Positions 22,776 through 36,440 of a stretch of DNA of 64,000 nucleotides are shown here, piece after piece. The notes under the pieces are model-generated. The model was not told where the DNA came from. It saw only the letters and a program-made list of their open reading frames with translations, and made no database searches. This DNA comes from Anaspis maculata (lineage: Eukaryota; Arthropoda; Insecta; Coleoptera; Scraptiidae): positions 28,143,681-28,207,680 of the forward strand of contig OX421965.1 of assembly GCA_949128115.1 (NCBI GenBank). Direction: 5' to 3'. How positions within the stretch are numbered: the stretch's first letter is position 1; the number at the start of each line of letters is the position of its first letter. Both the position numbers and the translations under genes were made by a program.

Positions 22776-25255
22776 GACTCCAACGACGAAGTCCTTGAGC
22801 AGAAACACAGTAACGGACACTGGAAAACGGAGAAAATCCACCTGCACCTGAACCATGTAAAATATCAAAGATCAGCTACCTCGAAACCTCCGTTTTGCAC
22901 ATTCGCGGTTTTGGCGATGGACCGATGACATTTTCTCCAATTATTCATGTCTTTTTTAACGATTTCAATTTTTGATTTAACTTTGAAGTTGAAATGGAAT
23001 CAAAGTGCTATTGGCGTGCTGGAACAAGATCTGATAGTAAGCCCACTATGCGAGCACCAATCTGCAATATGTATTTGCAATGGTACTATCGTGGCCCCTT
23101 GAAACGGAAATATTTTTTATTGCATGACCAGGATATGTGAGAAATCATAGTGCGTCGACATGGCTTTTAGTGTAGTATTGACAGCAATGCGGCTTTGATA
23201 GAAAGTTGTTGGCTTCCCTGCACTTCTTGAGGTTGCAGGGAAGCTAGTTTTTCTTATACAGCAGGTTTTGGTGTGACAAACAGAATATAGTCGACAGTGG
23301 ATTACACTTATTGCTCATCGACCGCTTGTGTGCTGTGTTGTAGCATCGGTGAAGAGTCGTTTGTGTAAGTCGTGCGTTCCGTCTCACCTACAATGGTAAA
23401 TTGTCGTTTTAGAGCAGTCTGTTTCATTCACAGGTGCTGCAATGACTAGACTCCCTCAAGTTTTGCAATGACAAACACTCTTTGAACCTATGTTAGCATC
23501 TTGACAACTCTGATAACTATGGAATCGTATCAAAGTTGCATGAAGCAAAAGGAATGGATTTCAAAAGATGACTTTCCGTTAGCTTATTAACAACAAAAAC
23601 CAACGAAAATGATTTCTGTAAAGAGTCTTTCTCTGGAGACACTAAATATACTTATCGTCTGAGAAACTAAAGTTATTGGAAAAACTCTTCGCCTGGCAAA
23701 TACTGCTCAGTTTTTTCATTGATAAGAAGGATCCATACTGAAATTACTGAGGGACCTTAGGTCTGGCATGGCCAGTTTTGGCACCTACCATTGAGGAGGT
23801 GCCAAACGGGACCAAAAGTGAAGCTTACGTAGCGAATGGAAGCATGAAACATCATTCCCTCATTTAATCTAGAATCCAGAAGCTGCAATCTGGTTGCATG
23901 CATTCCGGCAGAATATACTGGTTCCTACTGAGCTGTTTCGAAACAAAAACCCAATGATTTTTTGAGACAAAACTATTTTGCATGATCAAAGGGGTCGAAC
24001 AAAAATGCCAAAAGTGAGCAGACATTTTCAAATAATTGTGAAGACGTGAAAACTGCAAAAACAATATTTATATACTTGGGTATATTTTTCCAACAACAGA
24101 CAAGACAAAGATAAAGAGGGAGGAGAAGAATGAAAAAAAAAACAAAATCCACCACTGTGCAAAATTCTTGAGCCCATCATCAATCTCACTATACACAACT
24201 AACTACTGGATAAGTTAGTGACGAAACGTCTTGATTGCCCGTAATTCAGTGTCACTCAACATTCCCGTCGGTGGCATAGGAAAGTGACTCACAGTCCAAA
24301 TAGGCTCTTCCACTATTCGTTTAAATCCAATTAGTGCGTGGTGTCGTTTAAAACCGTGCGTTACATAACGGCGGTGGATTTTTCACTCGGCTAGATAAAT
24401 CCCGCATGAGCATGTGCACCAGTGTGTGTAGGTATTTCAAAAGATGCCAGGAAAAAGGGACCGGAAACGCGTCTTTATTTTCGTCGCAGCTAATCCGGAA
24501 GTAATAAACGTAAAAGGCCTTGCCGCGCTTGCTCTCTGAGGGGATCTCTGGCTGGCTATGGCTGTGTGACAGCTGTTGGTTGATATGCTTTTGAAGGAAT
24601 GCCTGGGGTGCGGGTGCCGTCGTAAATCAAATCCGAGAAGAGAATTCTTGTGTGGCGAATCTTGATGCCTGTTTAAAATTATGAAGAAAATAAAGAATTC
24701 CGAAACGAGTTTATCTTGATGGAGTCTTCTTGATGAAGACCACGCGCACAGAAGAGTGCGATGCAAAGTTCAAATCAACAATCACGGCGGAGGAAATAGT
24801 CAATATTGACTGAAGCTGCTGCTGTTGTGTCCGTTATTGAAAATGTCCTTGTCAGCTTTCTATGCTGGCTGGGTGATGTTGGAAGTTGGAATAACAGATA
24901 AAGATGTGTGTGTGTAGGTACTGCGTGTATGTGTGTGGTTTGTGTGGTGTTGTGGAATTTTGGCGGGCTGACCATACGATTCTAGCTTCGAACTTTTGTT
25001 TGCTGAATTTAGCACAATTCACACTTTCGGCACTTTTTTTCCAGTAGGTAGTTCAGTGATCATAAGTAGTTGTTGTCAACGGTTTTTCAGAAATAGAATT
25101 TCAAACTCAAGCCGTCTTGCTTTTTGGTACTTGAACAACTTAATTCAATCTGCATGACAAATGACTGATTTTTGATTTTGAAATGATTTTTTTTTATGAA
25201 GACACATTTTTTCTTTCATGCTAAAATTCCGTGTAGCATGGAAATTAGCTTACTT
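22776..25255. other. Intergenic or intronic, no gene seen
   Basis: AT-rich. Two small perfect hairpins occur: GCTTCCCTGCA / TGCAGGGAAGC near 23212-23245, and TTTGGCACCT / AGGTGCCAAA near 23776-23807. No CDS is supported. 24440-24980 is slightly GC-richer with a GT-rich patch at about 24907-24955. Confidence 0.4.
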
Positions 25256-25262
25256 CCTGTTT

Positions 25263-25315
25263 TCTCTCGACAGTTCAGTGAGGAAATTAAATTATCTCAC
25301 TGAACTGTCGAGGGA
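25263..25315. repeat. Perfect short hairpin
   Basis: TTCTCTCGACAGTTCAGTGAG and its complement, CTCACTGAACTGTCGAGGGA, surround an A/T loop of about 13 bp. It could be a terminus pair of a tiny MITE or a structured RNA. Nothing else is known. Confidence 0.8.
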
Positions 25316-25509
25316 AAGCAAAAAGTAAAGCAAGCGCAGGCCAGCACATCCAAGTGCAATTTCCATGGAACACACTATGGATTTCCTCATCAGTGATAAA
25401 CGGATTTGTGCACCAAAACATAACCCTCTGGAAAATTAGCAATTTCTTGGAAAAAGTCGCAAGGACAGAATGCTCGCGATGCAGGCACACGCGGCATGAT
25501 CTCGAACAC

Positions 25510-26050
25510 TTTTTTCTCTCATTCAATAATTTCCGCTTTCCAGAATCGTGAACGCAAATTTCGCCGTGCTTCGATGACGGAAAGTCCACACAATTTTTTC
25601 AAAGCCGCATCACGACCGAGAGAGGATAGCTCCATGAATGCTTGAATGAGCTCGTCAACAGGAAGCATGGCTGGTAAACACACAATTTTTGACAACAACA
25701 GCAGTTTCGGTTGAATTACCGCCTCCTCCTCGCTCCTTCGCCATAATAGTAAAACGCGAACACATGAATGAAACCCGTGTTCGGAACACATCGGTTCGGA
25801 TCGCACCAGAGAGCAGGAGAGGTCGAAGAGGACCGGAGGAAAGCGTGATTTTGCCCGGAGGCAATTTTTTCGGTTTTTGAAAACTGACGAATTTTTGAAA
25901 TTATGCATCGTGTGTTTAAGCTGATTTTAGACGCGGCCGAGAATAGCCGGCGGATTGTTGTTGTGTTGTCGCTAAATGCGGCTCTCACCGTTCTATTCAT
26001 TGCTGGTGGAGAGACGCCAAGTTTTTCCACCCGTACAGCAGGAATTACGC
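25510..26050 (-). other. Possible exon region (weak)
   Basis: The minus strand from about 25665 reads MLPVDELIQAFMELSSLGRD and continues with a plausible helical, basic sequence to a TGA at about 25519. An acceptor-like TTTACCAG precedes the ATG. The region to 26050 is GC-richer. No domain is recognised and the frame is short, so this may be chance. Confidence 0.2.
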
Positions 26051-27150
26051 TTTAATTTACGTTCTAGGCGGCAGCAGCAACAGCAGAATCACTTACAAAT
26101 GCAGAAAACCCTGTTTAAGAGGTGGGTAAGGGGCACGTGTGCTGTTGAAAAACAGATGCAAGTGCAAAAAGCCGATTTTTTTTTCACCACAGTCAAGGTG
26201 ACACAAAAATTATTCAGTGGGACGGGACGGGATACAATATGAATTACAAAAGCCTTGCGACATTGGAACGGAAGCTGTTTCGAAACAGCGGCGATAGCAC
26301 CGCATGATAAGATGTATAGAATTCTAATCACAAGTGTACAATAAACAAAGTCTAAAATTTGTTGTTTTTGTTTATTGTACTACACGAGCATTATTAATTA
26401 CTATACGGGACTATCGACACGTAATCAAGCCCAGAATCTATCCAGATTGCTTTTCTAAAGTACCCACCTAATTGAAAAAATATATCCCAGCTCGTGTGTC
26501 ATTCAAAATGCACACTCGGATTCGCTGGTTACTGGTATAATGTTCTGGAATAGAAATGATCTACATTTCCCGTTCGCTTCGTTGCGTACCTGCAGGTTCT
26601 AATTATTATTCACCTCGTGTCATTACACCGGTCAATTTGTGCATGAAGGATCACCTTTCACGGCAGGAAATAACGTTGAATCAAAACATATTATCGGAGA
26701 TATTATCTGAATAAAAAGTTTGATATCTTGAAACCTTATCTAGGGACATTGCGAGCAGTAAGTACAAACTTTATTGGAGTGGGCTAAAAATTAATCATTG
26801 TATCGTATGTCTTAAAATCAAACGTTCTCTGATGCAAAGCTGAATTCCATAGATTTCTGACAAAGGAAGTCGACGAACGCTATGAGTTTTCTAAGCCAAA
26901 ATATAAAAGTTGAAAAAAGTATTCCATTGCTTTATACAGCAACGTTGGACAGTTAATTCATATTCAAGTAAATTTTTGGCTCAAACTTTGATACTATTAT
27001 CTCACACCTGTTGTTTTACAGTTTTTAAACCCTTGACGATGCTTGTTTAGGCAAAAACCAGTTTAGGTGTGGAGAAAATAAAAACTCAAGTACTTAGCCA
27101 GACAGAAGACCTAAAATAATTTCAATAAAGTATGCATGTACTACGCTTTT
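26051..27150. other. No gene seen
   Basis: AT-rich. A hairpin of TGTACAATAAACAAA and its complement lies at 26335-26380. Confidence 0.4.
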
Positions 27151-27154
27151 TTGT

Positions 27155-30100
27155 TACTTTTTCATTACTTCTTTCTCGGTAGATTTTTCTCGGTAACTAA
27201 ATCTCCCGTATCTTTCAAACGGTTGAACACATTGAGTTTTCGCTAATCGAATTTCAGCCATATTTTGGCTCGATACTTGCTGCATTTGAGAACTATGGGT
27301 CAACTACAAACAATTTTTGACAGATAATTATTACGAACATCTTACTCAAGTTTTGTCAGACTATTGGGCGAGCTCTAAAAAGTCCAGCAGCTACGTTTGA
27401 TTGAAAATATGGCAAGCTATAGAGCAGCTCCTCCGCCAATTGTACGGGTTTGTGGCTTATCCCCGTGCTGAAGTCTCTTATAATATTGATAGTTCCGTAT
27501 CTTCCAAATGCTCCAACACAATCGGCCCGACCGCCAGCGCTATTACATTCAAGGACGATGGGTGGGTCAACCACAAACAATTTTCAAAAAAAATCAAATG
27601 GACTAAATAAGAATTGAATCAGCTTCGCTTGATTCAATCCGTCCATGATTTGGTGAGGAACATTGAAAGAAGTCGAACTTTGAAAAGCCGAGCCGAGTTT
27701 CGAAAAATGAATTACATATAATTATGTAGTTGTTTCACTTGTTTTGGCTACATCCGAACACCTATAGTTCAAGTTTTTGCATAGAAACCTAGGACCCCCG
27801 TGGAGAAGAAAAAATAAGTGGATTAATTCATTGATTCTTCTCATATCACTAGATTATGCTCTGAGTAATCTACGACGCCAAATACTTTATCGGAAAATGA
27901 ATAGGAGTGAGCTCCAAATTTCATGAAAATCTTTCCACTAAGAAGACTTGCGATATTCCATCAAATTCTTTAGTAAGCTCTTGGACGTACGTATTTGTTG
28001 TTTAAAATTGTTTATTGTTGACCGATCATCCTCAAATGCAATATATATCAAGCCAAAATATCACTAGCGAACGAACGCACTCGGTATGTCCAACCATTTG
28101 GAAGATATGGAAGTTATTTACCAGAGACTTCAACACAAGGATGAGCCACAAACCCGTACAATTGGCGGAGGTACGCTTGATAGCCTGCCGGATATATCAA
28201 TTAACTTAAATTCAATAGGGCCTGTTTTGCTTCATTGTCCACCTCCAAGTCAAATTTCAGCAAAATCCCACCAGCGGTTCCAAAGTTGGATGACAGAAGT
28301 AACAGAGCTGGAGGGTGTCCTCTCACATATTTTTTGAGTTATCGTCTTGTAAACGAAGTACTTTCACTGCAAGCAGCTATACTACGTACTTCTTACTCAC
28401 ACGGTATAATACAGAAGCCGATAGATGACTGCTGACACCTAAGTAAGTATCGCCACGAGTTGCTCCCTTTAGTATTGAGAGCTATGCCCAGCTAGAGTTC
28501 GAAGTTTTTTTTCCACTATTCTATTTTGTGATTGAATCGCTAGATAAAGTATTTCTTTCTCACAATTTTGTCACCAAGAGTTTACTGAAATATTTTGAAG
28601 TAACGAAATTATAAGGGTTCGAAGGACGAGGACCACCTTTTGACCGTTCATAATTTCGGGAATGAAAGTAGAAGAATTTTTTTTTAATTTTTTGTGATCC
28701 TCAGAAAAGATTCCATGTACCTACCGTAATATTGTATTGGTGCGCCATTTCGCGATCAGCCTGTATTTAAAAAAAGCATAATATTCCATGTAGCGGCATT
28801 TTGGGGCCGATTTCCTTGAGTTTTCCAATTGCTGCGGAGTTCCACTAAATAACTCTACAACAAAGAAGACGGCCAGGGACTGGAGGCGAAACCAGATCCT
28901 AGGTGTTTTTTTTTGTCCGGAAATGATTACACTGGGGAAACTTTATAGGCCAGTCAAATAAGGAAAGCTGGAAGGAAAAAACTGTTGGAGTTTTGAAAAT
29001 TTGACAGTAGTGTCCGGTAAGGTGTACTGATAAACATACTAAAAGTCCCCAACTTTACCTATTGAGCTCGAGCCGCCATCTTGGAAAAATGGTCCTTCGA
29101 TCCAGTTTTCTGCTTATATTGCGCTAATCATCAGTGATATTTAATGAGGTTTCATTAAAAAATCAAGGCTATAAAATTGTCTACATCAATTGTTTCATAC
29201 CGTTTTTTTGTCTTGTATCTGTTGATATTAATGGAATTAATTCAACAAACAAACAAACTAAAAAACTGTGATTTTCTGCCTATGGCTAGAAATATTCAAA
29301 ATTTGTGAAGATGTTGGCAGTCTACATCAAAGCTGAACGTGACAGTTGAGATAGAAAAAAAATTGCAAATTTTTTTTTTCAAATTGAGCAAAAATAATTT
29401 GATTTTTGAGTTTGACATTTTCAACTGGGCGGATTAAACGTTTCAATTGAACATCAATCAGTTTTGTTATTTACATATTGTAAGACAAGATTTCATCAGT
29501 ATTGTGACTTCCAGGAGCTTCTGGAATGCTCGATATGAATTAAACTGAAAGAATAATAACGGAGTCCAAAAAGTGTTGTCGATTGGCTCTGAAGGAAACA
29601 TTTCGAAACAAAAGACATCAGCGAAGGATATACAGGAGGTCAAAAGGTTATTCAACTGTATATGAGCCCCATATTATGTGCCTTATCCAAAATAGTACAA
29701 AAGAATCAATCAAAATGTTGAAATCCACCCTGTATAACAAAAAGTAACGATACAGAATGGAAGTAGTGAAGTATACCTGGTGCCAAAAATGCAGCTTTCA
29801 CATTGTCAACAAAAGAACAAAATTGATTGATTTATTTGGAAGTTATTAGTCCTCAAACTTGACTTTACAAATTTCAGCCAGTCAAATAGGGGAAAGTAGA
29901 GAGAAGTAACTGTCAGAATTTCAGAAATTTGACAGGGATGTTTGCTAAGGTATACTTATAAACATACTAAAAGTCCTCACCTCTACTTGTTGCGCTTGAG
30001 CCGCCATCTTGGAAAAATGGTCCTTCGATCAAGTTTATCGCCATTTTTCCAAGATAGCGGCTCGAGCACAACAGGTAGAGACGGGGACTTTGAGTATGTT

Positions 30101-31545
30101 CATAAGTATACCTTAGCAAACATCCCTGTCAAATTTCTGAAATTCTGACAGTTACTTCTCTCTACTTTTCTCTATTTGACTGGCTGAAATTTGTAAAGTC
30201 AAGTTGAAGGACTAATAACTTTCAAATAAATCAATGAGTCTTCTTCATTTTTTCAGAAATGTGAAGGCCGTGTTTTTGGCATCAGGTGTGCTTCACTACT
30301 TCCATTTTGTATCGTAACTTTTTGTTATACAGGGTAAATTTAAACATTTTGATTGATTCTTTTGTACTAATTTGGATAAGGCACATCAATATGGGGCTCA
30401 TATGCAACTGAATAACCTTTGGACCTCCTGTATATCCTTTGTTGATGTCTTTTGTTTCGGAATGTTTCCTTCAGAACCAATCGACAACACTTTTTGGACT
30501 TAGCTATTATTCTTTTAGTTTAATCCATATCGAGCATTACAGAAGCTCGTGAAGGCACAATACTGATGAAATCTTGTCTTGCAATATGTGAATGTCAAAA
30601 CTGATTGATGTTCGATTGGAATCTTCACTCCGCCCTGTTGAAAATGTCAAACTCAAAAACCAAATTTTTGCTCAATTTGAAAAAAAAAATTAAAAAATAT
30701 TTTCGCAATTTTTTTACCTATTTTAACTGACACGTTTAGCTTTGATGTGGACTGTCAACATCTTCACAAATTTTGAAGACATCATCTCTAGCCATAGGCA
30801 AAAAATCGCTAATTTTTAATTTTTTTTTGTAAAGTTGATTTTATGATTATCAACAGATACGAGAAAATAATCGGTATGAATTAAGTTTTGTAGACAATTT
30901 CATAGCCTTGATTTTTTATGAAACTTAATTGAATATCTCTGATGATTAGCGGAATATAAGCAGAAAACTGGATCGGAGGACTATTAAGGAACCACTTACT
31001 TTTGAAAAAAGTAATAGTGGAAATCGTTTCATAGGATAAAAAGTTCGGAATTTGTAGTTTTTGCAACTGATTAAAACTGCAGAAAACTCAAATAAACAAC
31101 TGGAGATCTGACTCGTTACGACTTGGAACTTGTCCATCCGTTTTTTGTTTTGAAAATCACGTGAAAAGATCAACTTGAACTTTTTGAAAGTAACAGAGAC
31201 CAAAGATAATAGTCGATTAGCGCATTTGAGAAATATGCAAGATTGCTACGATATTCACTGGAGACTTCGACTCGGGGATAAGTCACAGACCCGTACAACT
31301 GGCGGAGGAGCCGTTCGACAGCATGCATATTAGACGAACGAAACTTTGAGAAGTATAATTATGTATGTAGATGTTGAACATTATTTATAGTTGACCGATC
31401 AGAGCCAAAACAGGTAAAATTAGAATAGTGAAAAAACAAACTCCATAATTTCAACCGTTTGGAAGATGTCTATAGAAGATTCAGCTGTCGAGAAAAAAAA
31501 ATTTGAATAAGAAGTAATGAAAAATCAACGGAGAAACAAGCAGAG
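27155..31545. repeat. Composite nested inverted repeat
   Basis: The outer arms are about 27155-27560 and about 31205-31545, in opposite orientation. TTTTTCATTACTTCTT (27165) pairs with AAGAAGTAATGAAAAA (31509). GCTCCTCCGCCAATTGTACGGGTTTGTG (27425-27452) pairs with the block near 31282-31310. A third copy of the same block, in the 31.3-kb orientation, lies at 28080-28200. A fragment containing GGAGCTCCTCCGCCAATTGT also occurs at about 51223-51242. Between the arms sits a younger palindrome (29090-30982). No ORF is convincing. Confidence 0.75.
29090..30982. repeat. 1.9-kb palindrome, arms about 930 bp
   Basis: CCATCTTGGAAAAATGG (to 30020) and CCATTTTTCCAAGATAGCGG (from 30041) flank a 20-bp centre. 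From there the two arms match outward almost continuously. The left arm ends GGTCCTTCGATCCAGTTTTCTG at 29090; the right arm ends with its complement at about 30982. Both arms carry the CACCCTGTATA / TATACAGGGTA motif at mirror positions (about 29728 and 30330). A diverged direct copy of the innermost 145 bp lies just outside, at about 28945-29089. No coding capacity. Confidence 0.92.
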
Positions 31546-32150
31546 ACAAATAGCCTTCGCTATACTCCGTATATGACGAGGCCTAAGAACTTTCAGGACT
31601 TATGCTCTTAAGTATAGCGGTTGGTTGTAGATAGTGTACCTATGATTTTTTTGTTGTTGATATCCAATTGGTAAATTCAACAATAATTGACCTAGGTTTC
31701 ACAAATTTGAGTCAACCTACAAACTCAAGCACCTAAATAGATTCTAGTGTAGTCTAGTCTGGCCCACACAATAGTTTCGTTCGTCCTGCCTATACCCACT
31801 CCTACTCTATCAAAATTGTATTTACTGCAAAGAAAATTTTGGGACTGCGAACAAGTATTTTACGATCATTCCAACTGACCCAGAGTCATTATCAAACAAA
31901 ATGCTTGCTTTACAAAAATGCTTTCAAAGTGTCGAAAACTATTTTTCAAAAATTATCTGCATCGTTTCTACGTAATAACCAAAGATAAAGGCCCATCATA
32001 TTTTTGCATACCTCTGTATAATTAAGGCACATTGTCTTTCCAGAACACAGTTAGGAATGTGTAGTACCTACATAGTAGCAGTTGCCGAATTAAAAGTCCC
32101 ATCCGAGGTCCCATGTTTATTTTATAATCGAGTTCATGATGCATAATTCA
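31546..32150. other. No gene seen
   Basis: AT-rich sequence without supported features. Confidence 0.4.
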
Positions 32151-33600
32151 ATTTGTGTATTTCTATATTTTCTAGTGCACAGCAGTGCACTTCACTGGAC
32201 TCTCCAAGCGGCGCAGGGTTCCGGCTTTCCTCGAGTATTTCCCGAAAATCGAGGGCTCCGCTCGTGATGAAAACGTGGTCAGTGACTTTAACAATTGACT
32301 ATAATATCGCGGGCTTGCCGCCCCCCTTTGGCCCCCCTTCCCTTCTTCGTTCTGCCGACCTTCCAGAGGCCGCATGTACAGTCAACCTGAAAACATTAGA
32401 CGGTTCTCTCTCGAGAGTCCAACCAGCACCGGACGTGTAAGTATAAACGTTGTATAAACCGAAAGACTGTAATAACTTGACATTCTCCGTCCTTTTCCCG
32501 CGCGTTCTCAAATCGCCTAAATCCGTTTCTGTCAGTTCTGTTTTATAAGTCCTCCTCTTCACCTGTGTGTGAGTGTGTGTGTGTGTCGGAGCTGTGTGAT
32601 TTTTCGAAATGATTAATTCAGCATCGACAACGCAAGGCAACTAACTGCCCATACACACACCGCGCTCACACACACACATAACATTCTCAGAAATTTAATT
32701 ATGTTAGTACTCCCACTGAGTATTGTTGAGAATAACAACAGAACGGTGTGTATGTGGTAAATGTCGTACTGAGGCTTGTGCGTGTATGTATGGACGGCTT
32801 CCCTAACTTAAGGTTCTAGGAAATTACCGACAGGAAACGATGTTGCTTCCCATGGCCATGGGTTTAGTTCGGAAGAGAAGTTTGCGAAGAAGAGTATGCA
32901 AGTGATGCACATAAATTGAAAACTGGATCCTAATTAGTAGGTAGGTATACCTACACCAGATTTTGTTTTAATATAATTTTGATCCACCGTTCGCTTGACC
33001 TTTTAGCAATTTGCTGATCCGAGCTACTGGAACTCCAAGAGCGATCGAAAACAGGACGCCCGCCAACCGGATGCGCCAAATTACGCGAGAGCCAGCAGGA
33101 CCATCATCATCATCATCGAGACAATTTGCTTCTCTCTAGTATCTCTCTTCAATCATTTTAATCAGAAGACCGTGATCACAAATTTCAGGACCCATCAGAC
33201 CAGAAGCTCCAGATTTCACAAATTCGGAAAGCCCCGCATCACCTGCAAGAAATCACGTCCCGATCGACGTTCCATCTCTCCACCAGCATATCGTGTGCCG
33301 TTCGCGGCGACGGTTTCGATTTAATGGAATCCGAGCCGGGAAAGACGAGGACGCCTATGGTGGAAGACAGGGACGGAAGACGAGAAGAGTTATTTTTAAG
33401 ACCGTCAGCGAAGAGAAGAGACCAAATTAACATCTGTCCATGTGAATGGGTCGAGAAACCCTATACAACACAAGACAGACACGCAGGCAGTGGTCCGGTA
33501 GAGATATGCCCGGCCCCAAAGTGGACAAGTCCGTCTTTCATTTCCGCTGACGGCTACTGGATACGAGAGCAGCTGGCCCCATGATGATGGTGATGATGAT
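32150..33600 (+). other. GC-richer island, possible noncoding or first exon
   Basis: 32190-32440 and 33020-33580 are GC-richer than the flanks. A strong donor, GGACGT|GTAAGT, lies at 32436/32437. The upstream frame (to 32153) lacks any recognised domain, so if this is an exon it may be 5' UTR. CA/GT microsatellites surround it (32567-32585, 32652-32680). 33300-33580 has open plus frames with no recognisable domain. Confidence 0.25.
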
Positions 33601-33606
33601 GATGAG
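33577..33606. repeat. (ATG)n microsatellite
   Basis: Run of ATG/GTG triplets. Confidence 0.85.
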
Positions 33607-35141
33607 CCTCTCTTTCTTTTTCTTCCTCGCTCTCTTCTCCTTCGCCCTGTGTGCTGCCCACACGTTCCAACAACGGCGCAGCAAGCGGCTCACACAGGCA
33701 CACAGCAAGAATCTATCACCCGTTCGATATATTCCTCAAAGTACACACACAGACACACATCGCGAGCCGATTGAATTTGAATTTTGTTCTCTTCGGAAAA
33801 TTTAACCAGCATCTCGCAAAGATGCATCCAACTCCAACAGTCAATCTACCTTCATGTTGTCATTCAAACACACACACACTGACGACCCTTGACCCCGCAG
33901 AAACGCAACGTCAACAACTTTGTTATGTAACATGGCCAATTGTGTTTGAATTGGCTAGAGTTCTCAAAATACATTGTGGACGATTGTTGAATGCTAAAAT
34001 GCATCAGTCATTCAGAAGTGCCACAAAACGTCGATTGTTCCATATACCTATAAGTACGCTATTGCTATTTTGCTATTGCTAGTGCTCGAATACTCTTATT
34101 ACCTAATCCTAATCCTCGTAGGTCTCTCTCAGTCTGTTCACTCTCCAAATAAAACTATTGTTATAATATGAAGCAATCAGTTCGTAGACTTGTTATCAAG
34201 AGAATACCTAATACCTATTCGTCATTTCCCTATTTCTATCCTGAGCTAAGCTACGCATTCCCTGGAGATTAGGACATTCTATATCAGTAACTATACAAAT
34301 TGCAAATTCTGTAATCTTATCTGCGCCAGCATCATGACCTGAGCCCACCTCTACCTTGCTTTATTGTTTCTATTCCAACGAATAATTCAAGTTCATCAAG
34401 TGCTGCATTCTCTTTGATTTTGAGTAGATAAAAATATTTGTTGTGTTCCCTTTTCCCTATTTCTAATACAGAAAACATGTTCACCTCCAAGTAGTTTAAA
34501 AAAAATGTGCAAAATGTTTGGGATTAATCATTTGACGTTGACACGCCAGTTACACTTGTGAATGTTCGAGATAGGGATAATTTTTTGCTAATCGAACCAA
34601 GCTTGGTGACGTTTTTGTATGATATTGATTTTCAGATTATGATATCACCACTTCTGAGACAATGTGACAACCGGAAGTCGAGTTAAAAACCACTCTCTTC
34701 TGTTTCTCACCAAATCTGGCCCATTTGAAATGATTACAGGAATACAGGATGATAATAAAAAAGGCAGTCCGGAAAAAATCTGGCAAGAGGATGTGAACTA
34801 GGCAGCAACGGCGAAAAACGACAAATGGGTAGAGATTAATGCGTTGGCTCAAAACAGCAGGAGTCAAGGAAGAGATTCGACTGAACCCTAAGCTTAAGCC
34901 ACTAGTCTTACGCACTTAATGAATTAATTTATTGCGAAAGAGACTTAAATCACGTAAATTGTTATGGCTGTATTCTCAGCATGGCAAAATTTTCTTCAAG
35001 ATTTCTCCCTCAAAGATGGAGATGAAAACTATTTTTTTTATACGGTGTACTGAGTGTATCAGAAAATTTAAAACATAGCATTCATTAATTATGTGAAAAA
35101 ATATTTTTGCTTGTTGATTTTTTTTTGAACGACCATGTATA
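33607..35141. other. No gene seen
   Basis: Plus frame 33651-34082 (143 codons) has no domain and its codon choice changes along its length. The rest is AT-rich with stops throughout. Confidence 0.35.
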
Positions 35142-35351
35142 TCCCATACACTTCCTATTTTCAATAGAATGATTTTTTTGGAGCAAAAAATAAAGTGACA
35201 AGCTGGGGCGCTGGGAAAATACGGCCGATGACCGCCGATAATTTCGCTCCAAAACTTTGCAGGTGCTATCAGCTGTAGCTGTAGCCCCCCAGCTTGTCAC
35301 TTAATTTTTGCTCCAAAAAATCATTCTACTGAAAATAGAAAGTGTATGGGA
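35142..35351. mobile_element. Hairpin MITE
   Basis: Arms of about 70 bp run from TCCCATACACTTCCTATTTT to AAAATAGAAAGTGTATGGGA, including AAGTGACAAGCTGGGG and its complement, around a ~70-bp loop. Noncoding. Confidence 0.88.
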
Positions 35352-35869
35352 ACTAGGTATTCAATTTTCTACGTCTCTCAAAATTACAGAACGGTTGATA
35401 ACTTTTTCGTTTGTTAAAACATGTACCAGCAACCCTTTAGAAACTGCCCTTCCAGTGTTTTAGGGCTATTCGGCTTCTAAAAAAATGTGGAGTAATCCAA
35501 ACGGAAACAAGGTGGACAAACATTTGATTGAATCCCATCAAAATCTCTATATCTCTTTGTTTTTATTTTTGAGGGGAAAATATTGATACCCTGCGTATAC
35601 AGCCTTGAGCAAGTAACATTATGATATGACTATTTCTAAGACAATGTGACAACACACATGTGAAAACAGGAAGTCGAATCAATGTCACTGAATTTTGTTT
35701 CCCATTGTTCTAGATATTGCCAAACTGAGTATGACCATAGATAATAGTCAAGTTCCGATTGACTTCGGGCCAGTTTTTCAGTCTCAGCTGCGCAAATGAA
35801 ACTTGCGGCTTCAATAAAGGTTTCCAAATAAAAGCGCAGATGACGTCATGCGCAGAAATCTACTCGACA
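35352..35869. other. No gene seen
   Basis: AT-rich, without supported features. Confidence 0.4.
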
Positions 35870-36440
35870 TCGTGAGCAGCAACAGTGGAGGGGTCCACCG
35901 TTTCTTAGTCGGGCGCTACGATATTTTTGCATTTTTCCTGGCCGTGACCACCCGAGGCAGGCTCATCCGGGTTTTAAGTTTTAACCGGGACGACCCGCGT
36001 TTGATGCAGGTCTGAACTCAGAGTTCAGACGTCTTTTTTCGCTCAGGGTACGAGTTTTTTCAAAAAATTTTAAAATACATACATCGAAGGTAGATGCTAG
36101 TAGCCCCATTTTCAAATACGACACGATTCCGGTTTTCCGGCATTCCGGCGGTGATTTTCTCAAAATAAAACTTCACATTGAACAATGAACAGCAAATTCC
36201 GTGAATTCCAAAAAAAAAACTACAGTGCAAACTTTGACCTGCGGTAAGCTCCACGAAATATCTATTTTAGGTGCAGGCTTGCTACGAGTCATAGTTGGAA
36301 AGAAGATTTAAATAATTTTTGAGGGGGGAATTTTTGGAATTGGACCACCTGTTTTCGAGTTTCCCCACCTAGAAAAACTACAAGTTTCTAACTCTCCGGT
36401 CTCTTCCATTCAAAATTGTTGCTGTAAAAAATCTCTGGCT
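35870..36440 (+). repeat. Diverged fragment of the 59.7-62.3 kb repeat family
   Basis: Blocks such as GTCCACCGTTTCTTAGTCGGGCG, CTACAGTGCAAACTTTGAC and GGTAAGCTCCACGAAATATC reappear in the same order and orientation at 61350-61800, and inverted at about 60000-60400. This is one arm only, so it is a broken or single-arm copy. Confidence 0.7.
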
